Of a stretch of DNA of 64,000 nt, positions 20,663-31,789 are shown one piece after another. The DNA is from Tenrec ecaudatus (Eukaryota > Chordata > Mammalia > Afrosoricida > Tenrecidae), in assembly GCF_050624435.1 (NCBI RefSeq), contig NC_134539.1:119085525-119149524 (forward strand), written 5' to 3'. A program made the position numbers and the translations under genes. The notes under the pieces are model-generated. The model was not told where the DNA came from and searched no databases. It worked only from the letters and a program-made list of their open reading frames with translations. Numbering within the stretch: the stretch's first letter is position 1; each line of letters opens with the position of its first letter.

Positions 20663-21225
20663 TGTGTTGGACAGGGTTCTGTAGAGAAACAAAACCAGAA
20701 TGCTTATAATTTCACATATATTTATACATATATATAACACAAGAAATAAACAGTTAATTAAATTATAAAGCAGTACAAATGGCTCAGAGCAACTCACTCC
20801 TGTGAGACAGTTGTGAGACACTGGTAGTTGCTCAAGTCTTGAGGGCCACTGGGTAGTCCACTGTAGAGCAATTCAGGCTACCTGGGCACAGGTAGCAAAC
20901 AGAAAGGCAGGTCACCAACAGTCAGATAGATGACAGGGTCCGACAGTCCCCAGCTCAAGAGATGTAAATTCCAATGGTGTGGCAAAGCAGGTCTTGAGGG
21001 AACCTCAACTTACAGTGGCACAGTCCACGGGTTAGGTGTCCCACAGGTAGTGTAGCTTGCAAATTGAAGCAAAGAACAAGCAAGGCAGCCGCACACTGGT
21101 CCAATAATCAAAGAGCAAGAGACAAGAAAGGTGAGGCTCAGCGAGCCATTTCTCTCTCTGCCCTTTATTTAACTCCACATGTGTTTATCGGCCAGGTTGT
21201 CACAATAAACGAACTACCCGAATCA
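20663..21225 (-). repeat. ERV-L 3' LTR
   Basis: It aligns with 26720-27266 along its length: shared 'agagaaacaa', 'aagaaataaacag', 'acaaatggctcag', 'gtcttgaggg', 'ggttaggtgtccc'. The minus-strand start is TGATTCGGGTAGTTCG. It is about 15 bp longer than its partner at this end. Confidence 0.9.
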
Positions 21226-21460
21226 ACCCCTTGCCAACTTGGGACCTGTACACACTTCGTTAGCCATATGTAATTTCCGGATATTAATGAAATCACACTT
21301 ATATGTATCATCAAACATCTATCACACATATAAATGAAAACACACTGAGTCCAATTGTATCTGATATATCATACACGAACAAAGGAAAGATATGCAATAA
21401 GCACATAAATAGAAAATACACTGACTATTATAAACTGCGCTTTTGCAATTGTTCAGGTGG

Positions 21461-21820
21461 TCATAACTGATAGGTAGAAGTACCTTTTTCTACTACCCAT
21501 TCTGTTTTACCTTTACCCTCAGCAAGCACCTCAGCTGGCTTTGGTTTTTTGCCTGGTGGGGTGACCCAGACCTTCATTCCTGAGGGGTCTGGGTCTTTAT
21601 ACGTCCTCTCAAGATTGGGTTGCTGTAACTTACCATTTACTTTAATCACCGGGCATGGTAGCACTAAGATTTGGCCTATGGGATCTCCTGGATTCCAAAC
21701 ATATTCTTCTTTACCTCCATTATGTATCACCAGTCCAATTTCTCCTTGGTAATCAGGATCAATCACACAATACAGTGACACCCTTCCTGACCTGTTGATC
21801 CAAAAGCACAAGAAGCCCAA
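21461..21820 (-). pseudogene. ERV-L dUTPase remnant
   Basis: Directly downstream of integrase: DYQGEIGLVIHN and NPGDPIGQILVLP are dUTPase-type motifs (the first matches the conserved YRGEIKV-like block). dUTPase after integrase is specific to the ERV-L class. A frame change near 21770 separates it from the integrase frame. Confidence 0.85.
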
Positions 21821-21821
21821 A

Positions 21822-22850
21822 GTGCCCAGGGGTCATTCTCAGCTGCCAGTTCAGTGGAATCCGTGCTGTGTTTCCAGGTGGGAGAGTTCCTTTCTTTGGG
21901 ACCAGGACCTCCAGGTCTGAGGAACACAGGGTTGCTGGGACAGGAAGTAAAAATACTGCAAGTGGATCACTAGGAGTCATAGTGAGTGGTGCCACTCCAG
22001 CTTCCACCCCTTGGTTCCTGGACCCATGAATTCTGGCTATTGGAGACACAGCGCCATATATTGGCTGCTGGTTTAGAGCATATACAGCTTTCTGGAGAAC
22101 ATTGCCCCAGCCCCGCAAGTTGTTGCCACCTAGTCGACAGCATAATTTTGTCTTTAGGAGCCCATTCCATCGTTCTATCAAGCCGGCAGCTTCAGGATGA
22201 TGAGAAACATGAAACGACCAGTGGATTCCATGAGCTTGGGCCCATTGCCGCACTGCATTTGCTGTGAAGTGAGTTCCTTGATCTGAAGCAATGTTATGTG
22301 GGATGCCATGCCGGTGGATGAGGCATTCTGTAAGTCCACGAATAGTAGTTTTGGCAGAAGCATTGCTTGCAGGCAAGGCAAATCCATATCCAGTGTAGGT
22401 GTCTATTCCAGTAAGGACAAAACGCTGTCCCCTCCATGATGGAAGTGGTCCTATGTAATCAACCTGCTACCAAGTGGCTGTTTCATCTCCCTGGGGAATG
22501 GTCCCGTATCTTGGACATAATGTTGGTTTCTGTTGCTGGCAAATGGGACACTCAGAAGTGGCAGTGGCCAAATCAGCCTTGGTGAGTGGAAGTCCACATT
22601 ATTGTACCCATGCATAACCTCCATCCTGGCCACCATGTCCACTTTGTTCATGTGCCCATTGGGCGATAGCAGGAGTGGCAGAGGAAAGAGGAGGACCAGT
22701 CTCCACAGCGTGTGTTATCTTATCCACTTGATTATTAAAGCCCTCCTCTTCAGAGGTGATCCTTTGGTGAGCGTTCATGTGAGATACAATTAACTTTACT
22801 TTCTTGGCCCATTCAGAGAGGTCTATCCACATACCTCTTCCCCACACCTC
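21822..22850 (-). pseudogene. ERV-L integrase remnant
   Basis: The upstream piece (22599-22847) contains SHMNAHQR, the HH half of the zinc-binding domain. The CPICQQQKP word of the CC half follows near 22540. The core is readable: a first Asp in GIDTYTG near 22400, SDQGTHF and then HHPEAAGLIERWN. The second Asp and the Glu are separated by 35 residues, the D,D(35)E spacing. A stop lies between the zinc domain and the core. Confidence 0.9.
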
Positions 22851-23575
22851 CTTGTCACCAATTTTCTAATCATGTTCATTCCAATTGCCTGACCATCCAG
22901 CCAAGCCATTAGCTACAGCCCATTAATCAGTATACAGTCTCACATCTGGCTATTTTCCTTCATATGCACACTGAATGAGCAGGTACACTGCTCAAAGTTG
23001 GGCCCATTGGAGGATTTCCCTTCACCACTGTCCTTTAGGGAGAGCCCAGAAAGGGGTTGTAGTGCTGCTGCTGTCCACTTGTGAGCGGCACCTGCATATC
23101 GCGCAGAGCCATCCGTAAACCAAGCATGACTTTTTTGGTCTTCAGTTAAAGTATGGTAAGGAACTACTCAGGAGGCCATAGGTGAAGACTGGGAGAAAGA
23201 AGGTAGTGTTACAGGAGTGGATTCTGTGGGCATTTGGGCCACTTCTTCATGAGCTTACTTGTCCTTTCATGTCCTGCTTTGGCTTGATCTCATATATACC
23301 ACTTCCATTTAATGATGGAGTGTTGTTGCACATGTCCAACTTTATGATTCTATGGGTCAGATGATACCCAGTTCATGATGGGTAGTTCTGGCCTCATGGT
23401 GACTTTTGGCCCATGGTGAGGCATTCTGTCTCCACCAAGGGCCAGTAAGAGGCCAACAGCTGTTTTTCAAAGGTGGAGTCATTGTTTGCAGAGGATGGCA
23501 GGACTTTACTCCAAAATCCCAACAGTCTACGCTGTGATTCACCAATAGGGGTCTGCCAAAGATTCCACATTGCAT
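22850..23575 (-). pseudogene. ERV-L RNase H/connection remnant
   Basis: Only short frames remain between RT and integrase. Position and scattered RNase H-like words on the minus strand support the call, but the active-site residues cannot be traced. Stops are frequent. Confidence 0.5.
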
Positions 23576-23620
23576 TCTTTATCTACAACTGACATCTTTA
23601 GTACCATTGGATCAGCTGGA

Positions 23621-24573
23621 TCATATGGTCCCAGTGGCAAAGCAGCTTGCATGGCAGCCTGAACTTGTTGAAGAGCCTTTTCTTGTTCTGGACCCTACCC
23701 CCAAATTGGAGGGTTTTCCTGTCACTTGATAAATAGGTTGAAGTAGAACACCCAACTGAGGGATATGTTGCCTCCAAAATCCAAAGATACCCACTAGGTG
23801 TTGTGCCTCCATTTTAGTCATTGTGTGTGTGTGTGCGGGGGGGGGGGCAAATGTAATAGCTATTCTTCACTTTAGTGGGAATATCTCGACATGCCCCACA
23901 CCACTGGACCCCTAGAAATTTTACTGAGCTGGAGGGTGCCTGAATCTTTGTTGAATTGTTTTCCCAAGCTCTTGAACGCAGATGTTGTACCAATGAATCT
24001 AGAGTCTTTGAGACATCCTCCTTAGTGCGTCCAATCAGCATAATGTCATCCATATAATGGACCAATGTGTGACATTTTGTGGAATAACAGGTGATCAAGT
24101 TCCCTTTGGACTAAATTATGGCACAGGGCAGAAGATTTGATGTACCCCTGGAGGAGAGTTGTGAAAGTGTATTGTTGCCCCTGCCAGCTGAAGGCAATCT
24201 GTTTCTGGTGCTTCAAGACTGGTATTGAGAAGAAGTCATTAGCTAGATCAAGAGCTGCATACCAATCAACAAGAGAAGTATTAATTTGCTCAAGCAATGA
24301 AATCACTTCGGAAACAGCAACTGCAATTGGAGTCACCACCTAGTAAAGTTTATGATAATCCATTGTCATTCTCCAGGATCCATCTGTCTTCTTTACAGGC
24401 CAAATAGGCAAATTAAGCGGTGCTTTGGTAGGAATTTCCACCCCTGCATCCTTCAAGTCTTTGATGGTGGCACTGATCTCTCCAATCCCTCCAGGAATGC
24501 GGTACTGTTTTTGGTTTACTATTTTCCTAGGCAATGGCAGTTCTAATGGTGTCCACTTGGCCTTTCCTACCAT
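23621..24573 (-). pseudogene. ERV-L reverse transcriptase remnant
   Basis: The N-terminal piece (24340-24573) contains [19 protein letters not shown], the conserved RT motif. The middle piece (24046-24339) contains FSWQGQQYTFTTLLQGY. The piece at 23814-24098 carries the catalytic YMDD at about 24045-24056 and FLGVQW downstream. At least two frame breaks separate these parts, including a (GT)n/(G)n stretch at 23822-23848 near the C-terminal side. Confidence 0.88.
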
Positions 24574-24593
24574 GATAGTTCTTATTCCACATT

Positions 24594-24964
24594 TCAGGGA
24601 TCCACTATAGGGTTCTGCCAGTTACTAAGTATGTCTATTCCGAAGATGCATTGTAGAGCTGGAGAAATAACCACAGGATGTGTCCAGCGGCACACTGGAC
24701 CACCAGTGAGGCGTACCTGAGCTAAAACTCCATTTGATAACTTGACCTCCATAAGTGCCCACTCTGACTGGTGGGCCTTCAAAACATTTCAAGTCTCCTG
24801 GAATTAGTGTCAGCACTGGCCAGTGTCCAGTAATCACCCAAAAGTTTGATTATTTCCTTTCCCCAATGAACAGTCACTCTTGTGAAAGGCTGGTCCCTCT
24901 TGGGAAGGCTAGAAGAAAGAGTAACAGTGTAGACCTTCAGTGATGTGGCAGGGTTCTCCTTCAA
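24594..24964 (-). pseudogene. ERV-L protease remnant
   Basis: Pieces in different frames at 24779-24964, 24625-24837 and 24594-24782 lie just before RT, with protease-like segments such as GDLKCFEGPPVRVGTYGGQV and FGIDILSNW. The catalytic DTG/DSG motif is not intact in any frame, and frame changes divide the domain. Confidence 0.6.
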
Positions 24965-25549
24965 AGGGACCCGGCTTTCCCCTTATTCAAGGGGTTGTGG
25001 GTCTGTAAACTGCCCAGGTCTGGGAATTGATTGAGTGATCATGACTGTCTATTCTGCTGTTCACCTGCTCTACCATTCTTCCTCCTATATAGATCACGTA
25101 CATATTTAGTAGGTTTCACATCTATTTCATTCTTAGGGACACCGTGGCTAAGTAGCCAATGCCATAATTCCACACGAGATAGGTTGGTTTAATTACTATG
25201 GAAACCTTGTTGTCTATTATAACCACATCCACTCTGTCTGTGTTGATTCAGTGCTGACACCTTCCCTTTACCATCACTGGGACCAATCAGCCTCATTTTG
25301 GGCAAATGTTGGAGTTTGCTTAGGGAAGTGCCCACTGTTAATCCTGGTGCACAAAAATGGCAATTACAGGAGCCTTAATAGATGCTGGGGCCCACTTCAC
25401 AAATGTACTACTTATGGTTGTGGTAAAGGGTATGTCCTCAGGACACCCCCATTTTGGTTCTATGAAAATATCTTGATAGATCCATTCCAATGTACTAATT
25501 TCTCTAAGCTTTTGGATGCCTTCCTCTGCAGTGTACCAAGGTAGGTCAG

Positions 25550-26699
25550 GTACTTCAAGTTGGTTTAATCTAGGCCATCTGGCAGTCTATGCTTCAGCAA
25601 ACCAACCAAATGAAGAATTAGATCTTCTCTTAGGCTCTCTCACAGAGACAGTGAAAGAAGAGTCTGTGCATAGGGGTCCCATATCCAGAAACTCAGAGCA
25701 ATCTAATAATATATTTTGTGTACCAGTATCCCACACCCTTAGTAACAATTCCCAGGGATATTCCCCAGGCTTCTGCTTGTATTTGAAAACTTGAGCAGAT
25801 CTTTGTGAGTATAGCATGCTTCTTGGGTAATCATCTCAACCTCACCTTAAGGAGATTTCTGAGACTTAATTTTAGTGACAGGTCTAGAGGAAATAATGAG
25901 TGGTGAGGGTGTTTCTGGGTGCTCTCAACAATATCTTATAAGGCATTTCCCTCAGGCAATGCTACTGATGCAGCCCCACCTGGCATATCAACTTGAACAG
26001 CTTGGCTAATCTGCTCAGGTGTGGATTGTTTTATTGATAGTGAATTAATACCTTCAGCTGGGAGGGGTGGATCTATTGACTGGGGTGAGTCAAATGTTTC
26101 CAGGAGCTCAATATCCTCCTCTTCTGGATCATCAGCCTATATGTTCCCATCCCATGTTTCATGGTCCCAACTTTTTCCAATCAATGGCCTCACTTTGGTA
26201 TCAGACACTGCTCTAGATCTGCAATTCAGCTGATGTTGTAATTCAGCCAGTCGCATAATGAGACTCTGGACCTGGTTGTCAGCAATGGCCAGCTCTATTA
26301 CTAGAAGAGAGAAGGCTCTTTTTGTCGCACAGATGGATGCTTTCACATCTGTTTGTCTACACCTTAGGTGTGCTTCTGAGACTCTGAGATCATCCCTCTC
26401 CTTAACCACACTTTCCATTGTAAGAAGGACCAGTCAAACAGCTTCCCTATACTTGTCATCCTGACAAAACTCCTGGAAAATATCGAAGATACGATCACTC
26501 AGAGCCTCTCCTTTAACCAGCACCTCATCTATCGGTGGTGATACTGTAGGTATTTGCTTTGTTATTTCACACCATGGATTAGTAAGAGTAGCAGACTTAT
26601 TCATGTTTTTGGGCATAGAAGTAGCATTATTTGTGCTGTTAAGACTAATCAAGCTGGAAGGCCAATTTAAGAACCCCATATTTATTATTTTATTTTCTA
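25550..26699 (-). pseudogene. ERV-L gag remnant
   Basis: Position alone (between the primer site and protease) and short open pieces at 26434-26718 and 26137-26418 support this. The latter encodes a charged, heptad-like stretch (MESVVKERDDLRVSEAHL) compatible with the coiled-coil of ERV-L Gag. Several stops and frameshifts separate the pieces; no clear zinc knuckle is seen. Confidence 0.6.
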
Positions 26700-26717
26700 G
26701 AAGCACTACTGGTACCA
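26700..26717 (-). promoter_or_regulatory. ERV-L primer-binding site (tRNA-Leu type)
   Basis: The minus strand reads TGGTACCAGTAGTG two bases after the LTR end. The 3' end of tRNA-Leu(UAA) would pair with TGGTACCAGGAGTG, one change away. A leucine-tRNA primer site gives ERV-L its name. Confidence 0.8.
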
Positions 26718-26719
26718 AA

Positions 26720-27266
26720 TATGTTGAACAGAATTCTCTAGAGAAACAAGGATGCTCATAATTTTATACAGATAGATAGATATATAATATAAGAAATAAA
26801 CAGCAAAATAAATTATAAACCAGTACAAATGGCTCAGTGCAACTCACTCCCGTTAGACAGCTGTGATACACTGGCAGTCCTTCAAGTCTTGAGAGCCGCT
26901 GGGTAGTTCTCTTTAGAACAATTCAGGCTATCCAGGCACAGGCAGCAAACAGCAAGGCAGGTCACCAATAGTCAGGCAGGTGACAGGGTCCGACAGTGCA
27001 CAGCTCAAGAGATGTAAATTCCAGTGGTGTGGTGAAGCAGGTCTTGAGGGAGCCTCAAATTACTGTGACACAGTCCACAGGTTAGGTGTCCCGCAGGTAG
27101 TGTAGCTTGTAAACAGAGGCAAAGAACAAGCAAGGCAGCCGCCCACTGTTCTGATGATCAAGGAGCAAGAGACAAGAAAGGCAAGGCTTGCCGAGCCATT
27201 TATCTCTCAGCCCTTTAATTAATCCCACAGGTGTTTATTGGCCAGGTTGGCACAATAACTACATCA
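26720..27266 (-). repeat. ERV-L 5' LTR
   Basis: Partner of 20663-21225; the minus strand starts TGATGTAGTTATTGTGCC. The visible substitutions against the 3' LTR indicate a substantial age. The solo LTRs at 8595-9123 and 60220-60747 belong to the same family. Confidence 0.9.
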
Positions 27267-27271
27267 CTGCT

Positions 27272-27350
27272 TGACACATGGATGGATTGATGGTTTGTCA
27301 TAAGAGCTATAAGAGCCCCAAATAAAATGATAAAAAGAAAGAAAGAAAAA
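27272..27350 (+). mobile_element. L1/half-L1 terminal module, right part
   Basis: 'gacacatggatggattgatg' to 'agagccccaaataaaatg' followed by an A-rich tail completes the 3' end begun at 18855-20662. Confidence 0.85.
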
Positions 27351-27359
27351 CTATTTACA

Positions 27360-27440
27360 GTTTCAGAAACTAAAAGTTCTACTTTGTCCTATATGGTCCC
27401 TATGAGTCAGAATCAACTCGATGGCTATGAATTTGGTTTT
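27360..27440 (+). repeat. AfroSINE tail fragment
   Basis: 'ccctatgagtcagaatcaac' followed by 'tcgatggctatgaat' is the AfroSINE 3' end. Confidence 0.75.
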
Positions 27441-27454
27441 GTTTATGAGTATAT

Positions 27455-27640
27455 GTGGCCTACTAACTTCAAGGTCAGCAGTTCAAGCCCATCAGCCATC
27501 CCTTGGGAGGAAGATGAAATGGGATGAGGCTTTCTGCTCCTGGAAACATTTACAGCCTCAGAATCCCAGATAGGCAGTTCTATTCTGTTTTATATGATCA
27601 CATGAGTCAGATTTGACTCAGTGGCAAAGGATTTGGTTTG
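27455..27640 (+). repeat. AfroSINE
   Basis: 'tactaacttcaaggtcagca', 'gaggctttctgctcctgg' and 'tgagtcagatttgactcag' show head, body and tail in order. Confidence 0.8.
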
Positions 27641-27651
27641 TGATATATACC

Positions 27652-27865
27652 TCAGGAATCCTGGTGGCATAGTGGGTTACACATAGCACCATAAACTATA
27701 AGGTTGGACGTTCAAACCCACCACTCACTCTGAGTAAGAAAGATGAGGTTTTCTGTTTTCCTACATACTGACAACCTCAAACCCACAGAGGCAGTTCTTG
27801 GTCCTATAGGGTCTCTATGGGTCAGAACAGACTTGACGGCAATAGGTGGGTTTTGGTTTTCGGTG
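27652..27865 (+). repeat. AfroSINE, near full length
   Basis: 'ggaatcctggtggcatagtg', 'ggttggacgttcaaaccca' and 'gggtctctatgggtcagaac' followed by 'gacggcaatagg'. One of the best-preserved copies here. Confidence 0.9.
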
Positions 27866-27879
27866 TGTACTTAAACAGA

Positions 27880-28200
27880 GAGAGACGTGGTAGAAAGATG
27901 AGGTTATCTGCTCCCATAAAGTGTGACAGACATGGAAAGCCTGTATAGGGCTCTGGCTATGCATTGGAGTCTCAGGGGTGGCAGTGGGTTTGTTTATCAT
28001 ATACTTAGGAGCATTGGGGCACACTGGGTTAAGCACTTGGTTAACTGAAAAGTTGGGAGTTTGAATTCACCAGCCTTCCCTTCACACGAAGACGTGAGAT
28101 TCTTCTTTTGTAAAGGTTTATAGCCTTGGAAATTCAATGGGATCATTTCAAAGTTGCCCTATATGTTTCAATGTGTCGGATTGACTTGGTGTTGATGGCT
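27880..28200 (+). repeat. Two further AfroSINE pieces
   Basis: A body piece at 27885-27960 ('agatgaggttatctgctccc') is followed by a longer copy at 28008-28200. The longer copy starts 'aggagcattggggcacac' and ends 'gtgtcggattgacttgg'. Confidence 0.7.
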
Positions 28201-28640
28201 TAGTGTTCGGCGCATGTACTTAATGAAGGACTCAACTCCTGGAAGTAGGACCTAGGAATTCTCAACTGTCTCACTGCAGACGGACAATAGGTAACAGGAT
28301 CAAGAAGGGATGGTATGGTTCTTCTCTGGGGTTGGTCAGTGTGCACAGTATACTCCACAGCCCCTTTCCTATTCCATTTGTAAGCTACTCGAGTACAGCA
28401 CTTTCTCTTCATGCTGGGTGAAGGTGTTCATGACTTTTCTACTCAGCTATCACATAGCTCTCTTCCTGGATGGATTGTAGTGGACACTGGAGAAGAAAAC
28501 CCGGTCCCCCTCTGCTAGAGCTAAAGGACTCATTTTTAGGGGAAGAAGCAAAGGCCAAGAGAGGTCCAGAGACTGGATCCAGTCAAAACAGAGGCTACAG
28601 TCATTCAGTGCTCCGCATGTGTTTCCTCAAGCCCCTGTGG
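28200..28640. other. Unique sequence, nothing recognised
   Basis: No exon-like frame or repeat could be named. Confidence 0.4.
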
Positions 28641-28850
28641 ACTCATTAAAAAAAAAGTTTTATTGAGATATAATTAACATTTTTGTCTAAATATACTTAA
28701 AATATCATCTTATTGGGGGGCTTGTACAATTCCTATCACAATCCATCCATCCATGCATTGTGTCAAGTATATTTGTACATTTGTTACCATCATCATTTTC
28801 AGACCTTTTCTTTCTATTTGAACCCTTGGTGCCTGTGGACCCTTAAGTCC
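28640..28850 (-). mobile_element. Old L1 3' fragments
   Basis: 'tttattgagatataattaac' is an old L1-type end. It is followed by the reversed terminal module ('cacaatccatccatcc', 'cattgtgtcaagtatatttg'). Confidence 0.65.
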
Positions 28851-28989
28851 CTTTTTGTACCAACTTGATTGTCCAATTTCAAAGCCAACCTTGAGGTCCT
28901 GGGAATTTTGAGGACCATTATTCAGATTAGTAGGACGCCATGGAATCTGGATATGTACCAGTTATGTTAGGGTCAGTTTGATCGTGTCA

Positions 28990-29110
28990 CACAGCAGAAA
29001 GAAACACATAGCAGCCATGCATGCCTGAGTCGAGCCCCACTGCTGTAGCACCCAGCAGGCAAGTCACCTCTTTGAGCCCCAGCTGCTCCACCTGTAAACC
29101 CTGCTAGTGG
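28990..29110 (+). repeat. MIR element
   Basis: 'ggcaagtcacctctttgagc' followed by 'ccagctgctccacctgtaaa' is the MIR core in forward orientation. Confidence 0.7.
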
Positions 29111-29820
29111 CCCCACACCACAGGCTGGCTCTAAGGCACCCTGGCTGGCACCTAGTCAATGTTAGGCCACCCTGCCCTGCAACTTTCCCTACAGAGTAGA
29201 GAGATGTCCTCTATCTAAGTTGTCCTCGATCTTGCCATCTTTGCACTTCCCCTCCACAAACACAGCGACCCCATCTTTACTGTAGGCTTGACTTAGGATC
29301 CCATGAAATGATTATGTAAATGCGTGGGTTTTCACTGAAATAGATAAGCTGTAAATGAGTATCATTCTGCTAGTAATCATCTCTAAATTACTTTATGAAC
29401 TGAATGAAAAGAAAATGCAACTAGCTGCTGATTCAGGACCTAGCTTCCCCTCTTATCTGCCTGATCTGTGTTGTTACCTGGCTCTGTTCTAACACAGGTT
29501 CCTGCTTAACATTCTGCCAAAGTGACTGGGAGTGTGAGAAGGGAGAGTGGTGTGTCCACATGTGGGTGAGGCCACATCTGTGCAGAGGATATAACAGGTA
29601 ACATCTATAGGCTCTTCCCTGCTTCTGAAAGACCCGTGACCCTGCAGAAGATACTTGATCAATTTTATGCCCAGAGGATCAACCTCCACCAAAAACAAAC
29701 AGGAGACCACCATATAGCCCATCTCCATCTTGAAGCCAACATGCCAGCAACAATTTCCAGGTCAACAGGGTATCAGAGGGCAAAGAAGACAAAATAGAAA
29801 CTCTTCACTCAAACACAGCC
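29110..29820. other. Unique sequence between repeats
   Basis: No gene recognised; short frames on either strand have no domain features. Confidence 0.4.
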
Positions 29821-30894
29821 CACTAATATGAAGGGAGATAGGAAAACACCCAAATCACAAGACAGGGTATGACAACTATGAATCCACAGATTGTGAAAAC
29901 AACGCTGAAATCCAATGGACTCAATTGGTATATTAAAAGAAAAAGGCTGGAGGACTGCCTCAGAAAATAAAATCCATCAAGAGATACATCTTAAGCTCAC
30001 AGACAAAAATCTGTGAAGAATAAAAGCCTGGAATTAAGTATACCAAGCTTATAGCAACTTAAAAAAAGCAGGGGTGGCTACCTTGATCTCCAACAAAATG
30101 GAACTCAAGATGAAAACTGTAAAGGAGACAAGGAGGGACACTTCATAGTGCTCAAAGAACCAGTTAGCATATTGAATATTTACACAAAAAATTCACATTC
30201 TTCTCAAGCCCACATGGATCACTTTCAAGAATAGACCACATGCTGGACACAGGTCAAGCCTGAGTAAATTCAATCACATAGATATTATTCAGACATCTTT
30301 CTCAGATCACCATGCCACAAAACTGGAGATTAATAAGAGGACGTCCAGAAAGGCAAGGACAACCAATTGGAGGAAGAACAATGATCTCCTGCGACGTGAA
30401 TGGGTGCAGGCCCAGATCAGAGAGGCTATTAGGAAGTTTCTAGAAAATAAGGAGAATGAGCATACGACATACCAAAACTATGGGACACTGCAAAGGCAGT
30501 TATCAGAGGTAGCTTGATATCATTAAATGCATATATCAAAAAAAGAGGCGAGGCTTATGACAGACACATTAATACAAAACCTCCAACAACTAGAACAGAG
30601 TCAGCAGAACAACCCCTCCAATAGCAAGGGAAAAGAAATAATAAATCTCAGGGCAGAGTTAAACCAGTGGGAAGACAAGAGATGATGTAAAAGATAAATG
30701 TAGCTAAAAGCTGGTTCCACAAAAGTATCGACATCATAGATAGACTGCTGGTGAAGCTGACGAAGGATAGAAAGGAGCAAACATCAATAGTAAGGATGAG
30801 GGATGGAAAAAAGGCAATTACAATAGACCCCAATGTGATTAAAAGGAGAATCACAAAGTACTATGAATGACTATATTCTAATGAATTCAGAAAC

Positions 30895-31770
30895 ATGGAA
30901 GGCATGGTTAAATACTTGGAAAAACAGTCTCTCCCTAGATTATCTCAGACAGACGTCAAGAACCTCAACAAACCTATAGCAAAAGAAGAAATAGAGAGGA
31001 TCATCAAGAACTTACCAACAACAAAAAGCCCCCAGGCCAGATGCCTTCACATCAGAATTCTACGTGCATTCAGGGAAGAGTTGACACCGATCCCTCCCAA
31101 AGTATTCCATAGCATAGAAAATGATGGCAAACTCCCAAACTCATTCTACAAAGCCAGCATAACTCTGATACCCAAACAGGGCAATGACCCCACATGTATA
31201 GAGAATTACAGACCAATATCCCCAATGAATGTAGATGCAAAAATCCTTAACAAAATATTGGCCAATAGACTACAAAAGTATATAAAACATATCCACCACG
31301 ACCAGGTAGGATTCATCCCAGGGATGCAGGGATGGTTTAACATCTTAAAATCCACCAATATTATATACCATCTCAAGAAGAAAAAGGATAAAATCCATAT
31401 GATAATATTCATAGATGCAGAAAAAGCATTTGACAACATCCAACACCCATTCCTAATTAAGACACTCATGACGATAGGATTAGAAGCTAAATTCTTCAAG
31501 TTGATACAAGCTATCTATGAAAGGCCAACGGCCAACATCATAGTTAATGGAGAAAAGACAAAAACAATCCCACTGAAAAAGGGTACAAGACAAGGATGTC
31601 CCCTGTCCCCAGTTCTACTCAATATTGTTCTGGAGGGTCTGGCTTACAACATAAAACAGCGGAAGGACATCAAAGGGATCCAAATGGGAGAGGAGGAGGT
31701 GAAACTATTGCTATTTGCAGATGACATGATCCTGTACATTGAAAACCCCCAAGCTCCACAACAGGAATAA
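30895..31770 (+). pseudogene. L1 ORF2 reverse transcriptase fragment
   Basis: The longest open frame in the window (291 codons) is an RT, not a host gene. It contains the [20 protein letters not shown] block and [17 protein letters not shown]. It also has [15 protein letters not shown], the conserved RQGCPLSP motif and the catalytic FADDMI near its end. It closes at a stop soon after [12 protein letters not shown], where full-length ORF2 would continue. Confidence 0.93.
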
Positions 31771-31789
31771 ATTACAGCGATAGAGGAAT

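Larger units (their letters stand above)
20663..27266 (-). mobile_element. ERV-L (class III) endogenous retrovirus, defective
   Basis: A 6.6-kb minus-strand provirus. It has two LTRs, a primer-binding site resembling tRNA-Leu, and remnants in the order gag, protease, reverse transcriptase, RNase H, integrase and dUTPase. A dUTPase domain placed after integrase is the ERV-L hallmark. No envelope gene is seen. All genes are broken by stops and frameshifts, so it is an old, non-coding relic. It sits inside an L1 3'UTR. Flanking 5-mers 'gtgct' (20658-20662) and 'ctgct' (27267-27271) fit a 5-bp target duplication with one change. Confidence 0.92.

Noticed and set aside
30895..31770. The longest open frame as a host gene
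   Set aside because: It is L1 ORF2 reverse transcriptase with RQGCPLSP and FADD motifs, followed by an L1 C-terminal remnant and 3'UTR.
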